A stretch of 64,000 nt of DNA, taken from NCBI RefSeq assembly GCF_004379255.2, contig NC_056044.1, forward strand, positions 8,720,001-8,784,000, given 5' to 3'. Within the stretch, counting starts at the first letter, position 1, and each line of letters opens with the position of its first letter. Source of the stretch: Salvia splendens (lineage: Eukaryota > Streptophyta > Magnoliopsida > Lamiales > Lamiaceae). Below the pieces are notes generated by a model that did no database searches, was not told where the DNA came from, and saw only the letters and a list, made by a program, of their open reading frames with translations. Shown piece by piece: positions 22,207 through 33,110 of the stretch. Both the position numbers and the translations under genes were made by a program.

Positions 22207-23583
22207 TGTTGGGACCGGCGGACATCCCGACGGACTTCCCAAAAACACCTCCTGCCACGTCATAAGGACATCCCACTGCACAATGGCGGATATCCCGACG
22301 GACATCCACAATAATAAAAATTTACAAATTCACCAAATTAAACAATTTACGGAATTAAAATTTCGACACGAATACGGACGGAGAAAGTGCAATGATAATT
22401 TCATAATATAATAAAATAAAAAAAAAAATACATTTCAACAAAAAAAGTCTAAACAAATTACATTCTAAATATCAACGACGACCCATCCGCGTCCATAGCT
22501 CTTCAATTATATCGTTCTGGAGTCGAATATGGGCTTGTCGTTGGCGCATGTCGCCAAATGCACGGACTCGATCGGCCTCTTCATGGGGTATCCCCATACG
22601 TACATTGGCGGTGGCCACGCCGTGGCTTGGATCGACAGCATCAACATCATCATTGGCAAAATCAGTCAGTGTTGGACCTTCATCTTCGACAATCATGTTG
22701 TGCATGATAATACATGCGTACATGATATCAGCGATGCTGTCAATATACCACAGTCGTGATGGACCCTTCACTGCCGCCCATCGAGCCTGGAGCACACCAA
22801 ATGCCCGCTCCACATCCTTGTGCGCTGCCTCCTAACGACCCGCAAAATAGATTTCTTTTCTTCTGTTGGGCATTTGATCGTCTTCACAAAGACGGGCCAC
22901 ATAGGGTATATCCCATCCGCCAAATAATTGCCCATATTGTGCTGGTTGCCGTTGGCGACGAAACTGATGGCCGGACCAACACCATGCACTGGTCGTTGAA
23001 AAGGGGCGATGACTGGAGGAACATGTTCTCCCCAAACCACGGCTCCGGAGCGAAGTAGTCCTCATACAACCGACGGTGTGCAGCGATGTGGTCTCGGGGT
23101 ACTATAGTTCGACGATGGATGGGTCGAGGTACCGCCGGCTGCTGCTGCTGCAAGGCCGCTTGTATCGCGCAATTTATCTCCCTGGACATAACGGCCCGCA
23201 ACTGTTCTCTAATTCGCCGACGTACGTCATCAGAAATTCCACCACTACCACCCGCACCATTACCACTACCACTAGCCATTCTGGATATATAAAAGAAACG
23301 TAGAGAGAGAGAAACTCGTTAAAACAAGTGGTGCAAATGAAATGAAGTTCAACGAGCCGTATATATAGAGTTTTTTTTAAATGAAAAATAGGGACGTCCG
23401 TCGGGAACCTGCAATGGCGGACGTCAAGACGGGCGTCCCGACGGATGTCGTCGGAAAGCCATGGATCTGCAGTGTCCGCAGCGGACGTCCGCATCCACTC
23501 CTACGCCTAATGGCAAACGTCCTGCGCGGACGTCCGGCATGCCAGTCGGACGTCTGCCGGGACGGCCGCCGTTGTGGATGCTC
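22207..23583 (-). mobile_element. PIF/Harbinger element, internally deleted
   Basis: The outer flanks are TAA (22204-22206 and 23584-23586), the expected 3-bp target. The ends are imperfect inverted repeats (GACCGGCGGACATCCCGACGG at the left; GAGCATCCACAACGGCGGCCGTC read inward from the right). Both subterminal zones are crowded with GGACGTCC/GGACATCC palindromes, especially 23388-23560. It carries a broken transposase gene at 22472-23279. Confidence 0.88.
22472..23279 (-). pseudogene. Harbinger transposase with internal deletion and frameshifts
   Basis: The start MASGSGNGAGGSGG and the N-terminal region up to YFAPEPWFGENMF (about 23025) are intact. They join directly to LQSSPLFNDQ, which normally lies far downstream in the DDE domain, so the middle of the gene, including the first catalytic Asp residues, is missing. 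One base is lost just after NDQC relative to the copy at 1-608, shifting the frame. A further stop lies near 22833, where EAAHKDVERAFGVLQARW resumes. The C-terminal part to DIIEELWTRMGRR (stop at 22472-22474) is clean. Confidence 0.9.
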
Positions 23584-23586
23584 TAA

Positions 23587-24950
23587 AGGAAGAAAGCAAA
23601 AGTGGAATTTTGTGGAGCTTTAGATGCTACTAGGTGATGGTGAGTGAGGTTGGAATCTTCAACCAAAGTATTTAAACTACATTTGTTGTTCTTTCACTAA
23701 TTTACTCAGTCTTATTCTAGGCTTTTTTTCTTCAACAAATATATTGATGTTGATTAACTACACATTGATTTAGTACTATGTAAATTAGAGTGCACACATG
23801 TTAACCTTTGACGTGGCTGACAACATGATGAATTAAGAAGATTTGGACAACTTTGTTCATTATCATATTAAAAACAATACTACTAGTAACTCATAAAATT
23901 TGGAAATAGTGAAAAATATTATGTCTAGTGTAACCGTTAGAGTAATTTGGAAATAGTAATCATTAGAATAATTTGATATGTGAATTAGTCCTATAGCATG
24001 TAGTATAACAGTATAACTGTACAAGTTCAATGGTGTGCTAAAAGAATATACACTGTGCATCCCATTGATAATGTTTTTTTGAAGTAAACTAGGATGATTA
24101 GGTGTTTCTAAGCAGATCTTGGCGATTAAAGATGGTGTCAAATTAAGGTTTTTAGAAAAAAATTGAGTTTATATGCGACATGTTTTGATGGTAAATTACC
24201 AAAATAAAATGTTGTTTTTGTTCAAAGATAGGTTTGCCATGTAAATTGGTATTTGCGCGTAGATTACGGAAACACGAAATCTGCTATTACAAAATCTTAT
24301 TATAAAATTCGGTATTATAAAATCTTACGGAAACGTTACACGTGTCAAAAATTTACGTTACATTACTTTTTCTTACGCTACGATGCCAAGTGTTCTCATT
24401 TTTGGCTTCAATTCTTCAGCACAACAACATGGTGACATTTATTGTTAATCCAGAAGGTGTAACATTGCTCAATGAAAAAAAATCATAATATAAGATGATT
24501 TATGACAAAAAACTTACATTACATGGGTTGAGACTACACACCATACACTAGCTAAGAATATTTGTTCATCTTCCCTTCAATTCAAACGAACATTTCTCCA
24601 ATCAAATCTCAATGGATTTACACGATTCCTGTTTCTAAACACTCCCACATTAACCTAGAACAGGATCCAGTATCAAAATTAGCATTACATCCCAAGCATT
24701 TTCACACAATACTCCAAAACCACGACACGCTCCGTGAAAACACTTGTCTTGACCACTTTACGTTCCGAGAGCAATATCTCCCTAACCGCTTACCTTCGAC
24801 GCACAAACGAACATTCCCCTGAAACCTTAGGAAGTTCCCTACAAAATAAATCAAGATTCGGAAAATTCCATACACCCTAGCTCGAGTTATCCCCAAATTA
24901 ATCAAGCATAGAAACACACCCCAATCCCCTAAAACTGCCAATATCAACTA
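23587..24950. other. No gene seen (intergenic, upstream of histone H1)
   Basis: AT-rich sequence without recognisable coding or transposon ends. Part of 24500-25195 is presumably H1 upstream sequence. Confidence 0.5.
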
Positions 24951-25041
24951 ATGCTTTTACCATCAGTCCTACTCACCCAGCCCCACAGCCGTAGATTAGA
25001 TCGCATCGCACGGTCTAAATTCAAAATTTCAGAACCCTCTC

Positions 25042-25093
25042 AATCCGCGTCAGCTGCCTCTCGACCAATCAGATTGCGTCTTCTGTATATTAA
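25042..25093 (+). promoter_or_regulatory. Histone-gene promoter elements
   Basis: AATCCGCG (25042-25049), the complement of CGCGGATT, differs by one base from the plant histone octamer CGCGGATC and runs into GTCA, as in octamer-hexamer combinations. CCAAT is at 25065-25069 and a TATA-like TATATTAA at 25086-25093. This order and spacing, about 100-150 bp before the start codon, fit an S-phase histone promoter. Confidence 0.6.
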
Positions 25094-25195
25094 ATCCGCT
25101 CAATTTCGCCTTCAGACTTGCACCTTAACTTGGTATTCATAGCTCTACAACATAGATCTGCAGCTCGATCTCCTTAATTCCTAGCTGAATCTCCC

Positions 25196-26075
25196 ATGGC
25201 TGCCACCGAAGATCCAGTTGTTCCAATCGAGGATGAGGCGGAACAGCCAGCAGTCGAGGATGCTGCCATTCCCAAGGAGGAGAATCCGCCGCCGAAATCC
25301 ACCAAGGCGAGGAAGGCGGCTGTCCCAAAGGAGAAGAAGGTTCCGGCACCGAGGAAGCGCATATCTCCCTCCCACCCTCCCTACTTCGATGTATTAAACG
25401 AATCTAATTTTCTAATTTGTTTTGAATTGTGCAATTGTGGAATGGGATCTGATTTCTCCTCGTTTGCGCATGCAGATGATTAAGGAGGCGATCGTGGCGT
25501 TGAAGGAGAGGACTGGATCGAGCCAGTACGCGATTCAGAAGTTCATCGAGGAGAAGCAGAATTTTCTGCCGTTGAATTTCAGGAAGATTTTGCTGATTCA
25601 GCTGAGGAAGCTCGTCGAGAATGACAAGCTCGTGAAGATGAAGAACTCGTATAAATTGCCGTCAGCTCGTGCTTCCAGAACCGCCGCCGCTGCGCCCACC
25701 ACTGCGGCGCCTGCTAAGAAGAAGCCTGCTTCTTCTGCAAAGCCTAAGGCCGCGCCGAAGGCTGCTGCTGCTGCGAAGGGGAAGAAGACTGCGGCGAAAC
25801 CTAAGCCGAAGGCTAAAGCTGCCCCTGCGAAAGCGAAGACTGCACCTGCAACGAAGGCCAAGTCGGTTGCCAAGGCCAAGCCTGCGGCGAAGCCAAAAGC
25901 TGCAGCTCCTGCTAAGGCGAAGGCGGCGCCGAAGAGGAAGGCACCGGAGAAGCCTAAGGCTGAGAAGAAACCGCCTGCTAAAGCGTCCAGAACTTCCACC
26001 AGAACAACTCCGAGGAAGGTGGTTGCGGCTGCAGCTGCTAAGAAAGCTCCGCCGGCGAAGAAGGGGAAGAAGTAG
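25196..26075 (+). CDS. Linker histone H1, 2 exons
   Basis: H1 binds linker DNA at the nucleosome entry/exit and compacts chromatin. Exon 1 is 25196-25390, the intron 25391-25475 (GT-AG, 85 nt) and exon 2 25476-26075, giving 264 aa. Residues 1-40 are acidic and Pro-rich (AATEDPVVPIEDEAEQ). The globular winged-helix (linker histone H15) domain spans about 56-125: SHPPYFD joined across the intron to MIKEAIVALKERTGSSQYAI, then FIEEKQNFLPLNFRKILLIQ and LVKMKNSYKLP. Residues 130-264 are a Lys/Ala/Pro tail ending KKAPPAKKGKK. The intron inside the globular domain is at the usual plant position. The length and the long basic tail are normal for a main, rather than drought-inducible, plant H1. Confidence 0.97.
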
Positions 26076-26970
26076 AAGATGAGGGAGGGGTAGTTTCGGT
26101 AAAAAAAAGGTGTTTGTTTGGATAGTATTGTAAATTGACATTGGGTTCTTTTGCTTATAGAACGGATTCTTTTTCTTTTTTATTTTTCCCTCCCAATTTT
26201 GCAATTTTAGGGGTTTTTTTTTCTGGGTTTTATTAAATGCAATGGGTATATATTGTGTATAATATTTCGTTGTTTTCAATTGCGTATTATCCTGTAAATT
26301 TATAGCTGATATTGCTGAATAGCTACTCAGCCAGGCTTGCAAAATTGCAGTGTTGATTTTAAATATGATGATTGAACGAGTGAGAAATGTGGGATTCTAT
26401 TCCAAATTTGCAAAGGCAATATATGGGTAACTTCTACGCCCTTCTTGATTGTAATTTAAAGTTTTATGGTGAATATTGAATTTGTTTGTAACTTGTTTTT
26501 ATAAATTATCACCAATTAAGGATAGTATATCTCGATTGTTGTGGCTTTCTTTATCTATATGATCGCTTAAATGTGTAAAGAAATATGTTAAACTTAGTAG
26601 CTAACAAGTATTCATGGAGATGGATTGATAAAGAAATAGCTCAATTCCATAAATATACTGATGATACATGTATATTATTCCAACAAGTAGGTTGAGAGAG
26701 AGAGAGAGTTGTGTATATTGATTTAGTGATTCTTTTTATTTTATATTTCTTGTGAGCTTGATCATCTGTGTTGAATTCTTTTCCTATGGAGCTGTTTCTG
26801 ATTCTTAGATTTCTTAAAATAATCTGGAACTTGGGAGTCTGGAATAAATAAGATTGAAAGAGTAGTATACTAGACAAAATAGATAACAAAATAAATGAAT
26901 AAGAATGAAAGATTTGACACTTATTAGTGAGGATATGTGAGATCCTAAGATCCATTAGAAGTTACCATAT
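26076..26970. other. H1 3' region, then intergenic sequence with no gene
   Basis: 26076-26350 is probable H1 3' UTR (T-rich, with TATTAAATGCAATGG near 26230). Beyond that no coding signal is seen. A short (GA)n run lies at 26694-26710. Confidence 0.5.
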
Positions 26971-26971
26971 A

Positions 26972-27189
26972 CTCTCTACGTCCAATAGAATTTCGAGGAT
27001 GACCCAAATTTTAATTCAAAATTGATAAAGTAAGAGCGATGTAAAAAAGAAAAAAGTGATTGAATTATTGTTATTGGAGAACGGAACACACCTCATAAGA
27101 GAGAAAATTTTGCCAAAAATGAAAGATGACTATTTTTGTGAGACGACCCAAAATGGGAAAAGAACACTATTTTTATATGACGGATGGAG
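26972..27189. mobile_element. Degenerate Stowaway-type MITE
   Basis: CTCTCTACGTCCAATAGAATT...TATATGACGGATGGAG with TA flanks. Confidence 0.75.
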
Positions 27190-27191
27190 TA

Positions 27192-28102
27192 TGATGCTTT
27201 AACTAGTTATGTGTGTAATCAACAATCTATAGGTGTTCGAAATGAGGTTTAGAATACATAAGGGGTCGTTTTAATAATTCCCAGATTCTTGCTAAGATAT
27301 CAGGTTAATAGTTAATTGAATGAAAAGCTAGTGAAATCAATATCATAGAATTCCCGCTTTTGCCTAATCTATCTAATCTCGTGTTTTATTTGATTGCTTT
27401 ATATTTTCTTGGTCAAAAATCATTTCCAAAGCAGCTACAAGATAGTATTTGAAAATCAAGCTTTAGTATTCAGTAGTGATCATTAATACCCTTGTTAACT
27501 TTTAGCTATATTAGAGTAACATGTCCAATTAACAATGATTTTAATGCTAATAAATAGTGGATCACCTAATTCGATGATGAGGTATGTCTTCGCGAACCAA
27601 TGCACATTGCATGAAAATGTCTCCACCGATAAGGCTTCCATGTAAATGTAAAAATAGACACTTTCATTTGTCATATCTCGATAGTTTAACTTACTTAAGT
27701 TGTTTCTCATCCCAAACAAAATGCGAAATATGTTCATTTTGTAAATAACGAAGGGATGGATCTTCTGTACGACACGATAATTGATCTCTAGACAAGCTAG
27801 TGATTAGGTAGTGCTAATTGCTAAACAATAATAACTACATTAACTTCATAAATCTAACTAATTCGACATCACATTATTAACCCTAAATTTTTTAATACTA
27901 CTACTAATCAACAACAAATAAATGAGCATGCTCTAATCAAAACTTCAAATTACATGTAAACACAACACCAAATACACATAATACATGACTATAAAATCAA
28001 ATCGTCCTCATCATAGGAAGAATTTACAACAAATTTTCAAACCCTAATTTTTTATAAAAATATCAAAACAACAAAAATAGTGGACAAACAACATAATAAT
28101 TA
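27192..28102. other. No gene seen
   Basis: AT-rich intergenic DNA without recognisable coding frames or transposon termini. Confidence 0.5.
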
Positions 28103-28104
28103 TA

Positions 28105-28342
28105 CTCTCCCGTCCGTGAAAAGTTGTCCACTTTTATCATTTCGGTCCATCCGCGAAATGTTGTCCACTTTGCTCTTTTTTTTTCATTTTTGGTAAATGG
28201 AGTCCACTTTCCACTAACTCATTACACCCACATTCTATTATAAAACTAATAAATAAATGTGGAATCCACATTCCACATATTTTTTTCACTCACTTTTCTT
28301 CACATTTCTTAAAAACCCACGATGAGTCAAATGGGGACTGCA
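28105..28342. mobile_element. Stowaway MITE fragment of the mariner-related subfamily
   Basis: The left end CTCTCCCGTCCGTGAAAAGTTGTCC followed by CATTTCGGTCCATCC parallels the left end of the mariner element at 29019. The right end is lost. Confidence 0.65.
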
Positions 28343-28367
28343 ACCTTTCTCATGCATTAGTTTGTTA

Positions 28368-28558
28368 CTCCCTCCATCCCAAGGAAGATGACCCCTTTCT
28401 TGGGCGGCACGAGATTTTATGCAACTTTATTTTGTGTGTTAAGTGAAGAGAGTAAAGTAAGCGAAAGAATAAAGTAGAGATGAAACGTGTTTCATTTTTA
28501 GTAATGAGTCATCTTCGTTGAAAAAAAAAGTGAGTTATCTTCAGATGGACGGAGAGAG
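28368..28558. mobile_element. Stowaway-type MITE
   Basis: CTCCCTCCATCCCAAGGAAGATGA...TTATCTTCAGATGGACGGAGAGAG with TA flanks (28366-28367 and 28559-28560). Confidence 0.85.
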
Positions 28559-29779
28559 TAATTATTAATTACAAGGGTTAGTAATTTTCTCTGGGGGAGG
28601 ATTGGGGTTAATTGACCATCCCTCCAGCACAAGATTTATTGAATGGCTTCTATGATTGCTATGAAATAGATAGTGCTGGAGGATCTGTACACGGTGGCGA
28701 TGGTAGTGACGGAGCCACCGAGGGCGAACGCTGGCGACAGGGAGATGAGAAATAGTATGGTGGTTGAGACAGCCGAGCAAAGAAGAAGGTGGTGGCTGGA
28801 CCCTAATTTTATTTAAATTTCTGAACCAAATTCTTAAAATGAACATATATTTGAACTTTAGTCTTAAATTATGAATTGGTATTCTAATCAGGTAAAAAAT
28901 TACTTTTTTTGTCCGCCGGTAGGAGTTTGAGTCTCATTTGAATTCAGCACGAGTTTTAAGAAATATGAAGGAATGTAGATGGAAAAAGGTAATGAAATGT
29001 TTCACCCATTTTTATATACTCCCTCCGTCCCTGAAAATTTGTCCCAACTTACCATTTCGGTCCGTCCCTGAAAATTTGTCCCACTTCAAACTTACTAAAA
29101 ATGGACATATCTATTAACTCCTCCACATTATTGTTATTTGCATTTTTGGCCCTTTCCCACTTCAATCGGGTGAATGCATTTTGCATTCAACCCTTTCGTC
29201 TCCTTCATTACTCCACCGCTTCCTTCACTCTACACAACCACCCACTGCCTCTTTAATCAATGCACAACCACCCCACCGCCTCCTTCATCAATGCTACGCA
29301 ACCACCTCCATTGCCTCCCTAATTTAAATCATCGACATTCATTCTGTGTTATAGCCCCGATTGAAAACCCTAATTTTCTCTCAACTTCGCCTCCGTCCTA
29401 ATGTCTCATGGAAACCCTAATTTTGGTGAGGAGGGTGGAGATCCCGACTCCTGGGATGGGTTGTCGGCCGACGATCTGGACGACATCGTCGTCCCCCGAA
29501 ACGGAACCGGAGAACCTCCCCCCACCTGAGATGTTTGTGTACTATGGCTCTGAAAGCCCATACTACGGTCCACCTCCGCCCCAGCCACCCCTATTACGAT
29601 CCACCCCCCAGCCACCCCCTACTACGGTCCACCACCACCACCATCCAACTCTGACATCTTACCTCAAGCTTCCCCTTCGTGTATTCGGCTGTTGAGAGAG
29701 AAATATTTGCGATCTTGCTGCCTAAGTTTTTGGATCTAATCTAAGTATGTTGTCCCTCAATTTCATATATTTCGGCTAA

Positions 29780-30040
29780 TGATTTGTTTTGGAGGCTGAG
29801 ATGGGGTTGGAGGCAGGGGGCTTTTTTAGGGTTTGGAGGCTGGGGGTTTAGATGGATTTGGGGTTTGGAGGCTGGGGGTTCAGATGGGGTCGGAGGCTGG
29901 GGGTTTGAGTTGATTTAGGGTTTCTAAAAATGGGTTTGGAGGCTTGCTGTTGTGGGTATTGATGGTTTTGGAGGCTGGGGTTTTGGATTGAATTATGGTT
30001 TCTGGTTGTGCTGTACACTGGAGGCTGTGGGGTTGGATGC
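29780..30040. repeat. GGTTTGGAGGCTGGGG-type repeat array in the mariner element
   Basis: About eight copies of TTGGAGGCTG or close variants occur at irregular 25-50 bp spacing, merging into the hairpin series at 30234-30554, which uses the same GGAGGC core. The strand facing the transposase transcript is the reverse complement (CAGCCTCCAAACC). Confidence 0.8.
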
Positions 30041-30233
30041 CATGGTTGATGCATGATGCTATTGTTGTTGGTTGTGATTAATGGTTATGCTGCTTGTGTT
30101 GCTCATACTGAGGCTTTTGCATGTTTACTGTGGCTGATGTGTTCTGTGTTATGATGCTTTATGGTTTGCTGATGCTTGTGTGGTCCCTATGATGATTTTG
30201 TTTGTGTTGATTGTTGCTGAGTTGTTCTTATTA

Positions 30234-30554
30234 ATAAGCCACCCCTGTTCTATGGTTAGGAGGCTTATCTGTCCATGATTCACACATGCTATCTGAGGGC
30301 TAAAGCTTAAAAAACCATACACATTCATGATATAAACACTTGCACATTACAAGTCACCCCTGTTATATGGTTAGGAGGTTGTAATGTGTGACATTTTGCC
30401 TTAGGAGCCACCCCTATACAGGTTTGGAGGCTGCCCTATGATGAAACTTTTCTGAGGGATTAGGATTTTAAAAGCCACCCCTATATTGGTTTGGAGGCTT
30501 TACAAAATGACAAAAACAGTTGAATAGCATAAGCCACACCTAATTCTGAGGCTT
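30234..30554. repeat. Series of five hairpins with a shared GCCACCCCT/GGAGGC core
   Basis: Hairpins lie at 30234-30268, 30343-30388, 30406-30432, 30469-30502 and 30529-30554. Four carry GCCACMCC on the left arm (the second has GTCACCCC) and all have GAGGY on the right, with a loop that usually contains TAT. The outer arms differ between copies yet pair with themselves: ATAAGCC/GGCTTAT, CACATTACAA/TTGTAATGTG, AAAAGCC/GGCTTT, TAAGCC/GGCTTA. They lie just downstream of the transposase stop codon. Confidence 0.8.
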
Positions 30555-30595
30555 ACTCAACCAACTGACAAAAAATATGCTTCCTACATGATTAA

Positions 30596-32203
30596 CTAGA
30601 AGCCCACAGCTGCTGTGACACCTGAGATGTCATAATTTGTACTCACATCATGCTCTGGCAGTTGGAGGTATGCCACAACAGCCTTAACAACTCCTTCTTC
30701 AACCTCTAAAGCTTGTGGCAGTGTCCCCATCCTTGTTAGCCTCTCTTTATTCATGTGTGGGGTCTTGTATCCATTGCACCCTTGCACCTTAAGAATCTCA
30801 GTTAGACAACCTTGTAGAGTAAGGAAAACATTATTGAGTGTGTATGGGCTAAGTTCATCAAAGGAGCTATGCACATTCCTCAACAACTCATCCACTCCCT
30901 TAGCCACCTTATCATCTTGTAGAGATTGGATTGCTCTAAAATATCCCAAATCCAACACATTGCAATCTGGGGATTGTGGAGGTTGGCACCTGATGTGAAA
31001 CTTGAACCCATCTGTGGATGCTACTGCTAGAAAGTCAGCATCATTGTGGTGTATATGAGGCTTGACATTGTCTTGTTGTATGAAAATCTCCTTGCTCACA
31101 TTATGTGGCCATTTTGCCTTGACTGCTGGTATGATCTACACATATACAATCTGTTACTATGTGAAAGTATACTTAAGGAAAACAGAAAGTGTACCTTCTC
31201 AATTAGGCATGCTCTCATTACTTCCTTGTTAACTGATTGAATTGGCTTTAGTGCCTCTTGGTCTGATCTTGGACTTCCTCTTTGCTGGCTCCATAGTTGT
31301 GAATGGAAATATGCCTATTTTTCCATCAAAAATGACTTCTCCATTTTTTGCAAAATGTGGCCTACACACAGCACACATAAACATTACGTTTGTGATGAAC
31401 CTCTTTGACTTACATGCTCTGTATGGCTCTGTTTCACCTGGCAGCAGGTAGTATCTTTCTGAAGTCTTAGTCATGTAAAACCATTTTTCATTTATGTGCA
31501 CCACATTGTGCATTGGGTGATATTTTAGCATACCATTGGCTATGAGTGGTTGAATATGGCTTAGACTCCATCTAATTCTGGCCACTTTGTTTGAAGAGGT
31601 AAGTATAGGCTTAATGGCATTTGTGTGTGGCCTTATGTGTTGTTTTTTCACAAACCTACCAACTGTGCTCTTGCTTACATCAAGTTTATAAGCAAGCTTA
31701 CGAATGTTAGATCTCTCAAGAACTGACAGCTCTCTTACCTTTGCAGCATCAAGCTGGAATTTGTCTTTGTGCTCATATCCCTTAACTCTGCCTCTTATGT
31801 TGACAGGTACTCCACTCTGAATTTGGAGTTTTGCTTCTGCCCAAATTCTCTGGGCTGTCTTCCTGCTAACACCAAACTGTGTTGCTGCCTTTTGAATAGC
31901 TCCATGTGGTACTACTCCTGCCTTGCTCCATTGCAGCAGTGTCTGAGCTAGCAGATTTTTTTTGCTGGTTGGTATTATACGAGAGTCTCTTCCAGCAGGC
32001 TCCTCCTCCATAGCCCAGTGATGAAAATTTTCTGAGGGCACTAGTTCAAAAATTGTGAAATTGTAGTTAGATGTACTCCTATTATAGCTATGTGTAGCTT
32101 GAAATTCCCTCCAATATTGTGTGTTGTAAATTGTGTTCCCTCCATTAGTTTCAATTGATTTTCCCTCTTTGGAGTAGGTAGTTGAGGTATGGCCTCTCAA
32201 CAT
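30596..32203 (-). pseudogene. Mariner transposase (DD39D type), nearly intact, active-site Asp changed
   Basis: Exon 1 runs from about 32203 down to 31195, a 59-nt intron lies at 31136-31194 (GT-AG), and exon 2 is 31135-30596. Exon 1 has the N-terminal helix-turn-helix region (FGVSRKTAQRIWAEAKLQ, then LDVSKSTVGRFVKK), about residues 100-200, followed by the catalytic start VVHINEKWFYM. In this family the block normally reads HIDEKWF, so the first catalytic Asp is Asn (codon AAT, + strand about 31491-31493). Exon 2 keeps IFIQQDN (second Asp) and SPDCNVLDLGYF (third Asp, 39 residues on). Near 31245 the frame slips by one base between RPRGTK and SVNKEV. The likely initiator may be the internal ATG at MEEEPAGRDS. 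Both faults suggest the copy is inactive, though barely decayed. Confidence 0.9.
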
Positions 32204-32945
32204 GTATGGAATAGGGTGCTAGCCCTATAATTTGGAAATACAGATACATGGTTGTATGTATGTGAGCCATATTTGTGTGTTTTTGAAGAATTTTCACTTC
32301 ACTGGATGCTTACACATTTTCAGGGTGATATCCCCAAAAATTTCATTGTTAATCACATTACTTATTTAACCACAGTAATTTTCGTATTAAGCCTTTTAAT
32401 CACATTAATTTTGTAATCACCACATTAATTAATCACAATACTTATGTAATCACAGTTTTAATCACAACATTAATTAATCACAACATTAAGTAATCACAAT
32501 TTCATTTCGCATTACTTCTACGCAATCACGGATTTTTTAAGCACATTACTTTTGTAAGCACACAATTAATTAATCACATTAATTATTTAACCAAGTTAAT
32601 TTCGCATTAATCATTTCATAACAATAATTAGTTAAACACAATAATTATTTAATCACCCCTCATGTAAACAACAATAAAAGAAATACATCCATGTGGGACC
32701 CAAACTCCACTACACTCCTTCATTTAATACAAAGTCAAATAACTCCTTAAAACCCGTGCCTGGTCAAACCGGGACGAATTTTGGGGGACGGAGGGAGTAT
32801 TAGTTTATAATATAGTGTAAGTGAAATGAATTAGTGAAATGTGAGGTTAATTACCATTTATAGTAAAAGTGAACCAAAACTACTAATGCCAGAAGGACTA
32901 AAATTGGTAAACTGAGACTCTTAATAGCAGATGGACGAGGGAGTA

Positions 32946-33110
32946 GTTAATTAGCGCTGACCATTAGTTATTAGTTTTGTGACGGCGCCGTCCAAAAAAG
33001 ACCATTTCATTTTGTTCGTGATTCAAAAATAAAAAGTAAATGTTTTTGACCAAATTCTAAAAATTGTTATATGTATAAGACCAAAAATGGATATTAGTGT
33101 AATTCTAATT
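32946..33110. mobile_element. Remnant of a Mutator-like terminal repeat
   Basis: GCGCTGACCATTAGT...GACGGCGCCGTCCAAAAAAGACC...TAAATGTTTTTGACCAAATTC matches, with gaps, the right terminal repeat of the element at 6241-7572 (about 7421-7530). The partner end was not found; it may once have lain left of 28903. Confidence 0.55.

Larger units (their letters stand above)
29019..32797 (-). mobile_element. Complete plant mariner-like element (3,779 bp)
   Basis: The ends CTCCCTCCGTCCCTGAAAATTTGTCCC and GGGACGAATTTTGGGGGACGGAGGGAG are inverted repeats, and TA is duplicated at both sides (29017-29018 and 32798-32799). It carries one two-exon transposase gene on the minus strand (30596-32203). The left half (29400-30560, downstream of the gene) holds a GGTTTGGAGGCTGGGG-type repeat array and a series of hairpins. 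This element shows directly that the numerous CTCCCTCCGTCCC MITEs in the window belong to the Tc1/mariner superfamily. It sits inside an older MITE. Confidence 0.93.
28903..32943. mobile_element. Stowaway-type MITE split by a mariner element
   Basis: The left part (28903-29018) begins CTTTTTTTGTCCGCCGGTAGGAG and the right part (32800-32943) ends AGCAGATGGACGAGGGAG. TA flanks are at 28901-28902 and 32944-32945. Without the mariner insert it is about 260 bp and matches the subfamily at 21322-21533. Confidence 0.82.

Noticed and set aside
24562..24822. 86-codon frame upstream of histone H1
   Set aside because: AT-rich, no domain, no splice or start context; likely chance.
25598..25999. Long Ala/Phe-rich open frame antisense to histone H1
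   Set aside because: It is a mirror of the Lys/Ala-rich H1 tail codons; composition explains it and no domain is present. The same applies to the Arg/Leu-rich frames at 25662-26342.
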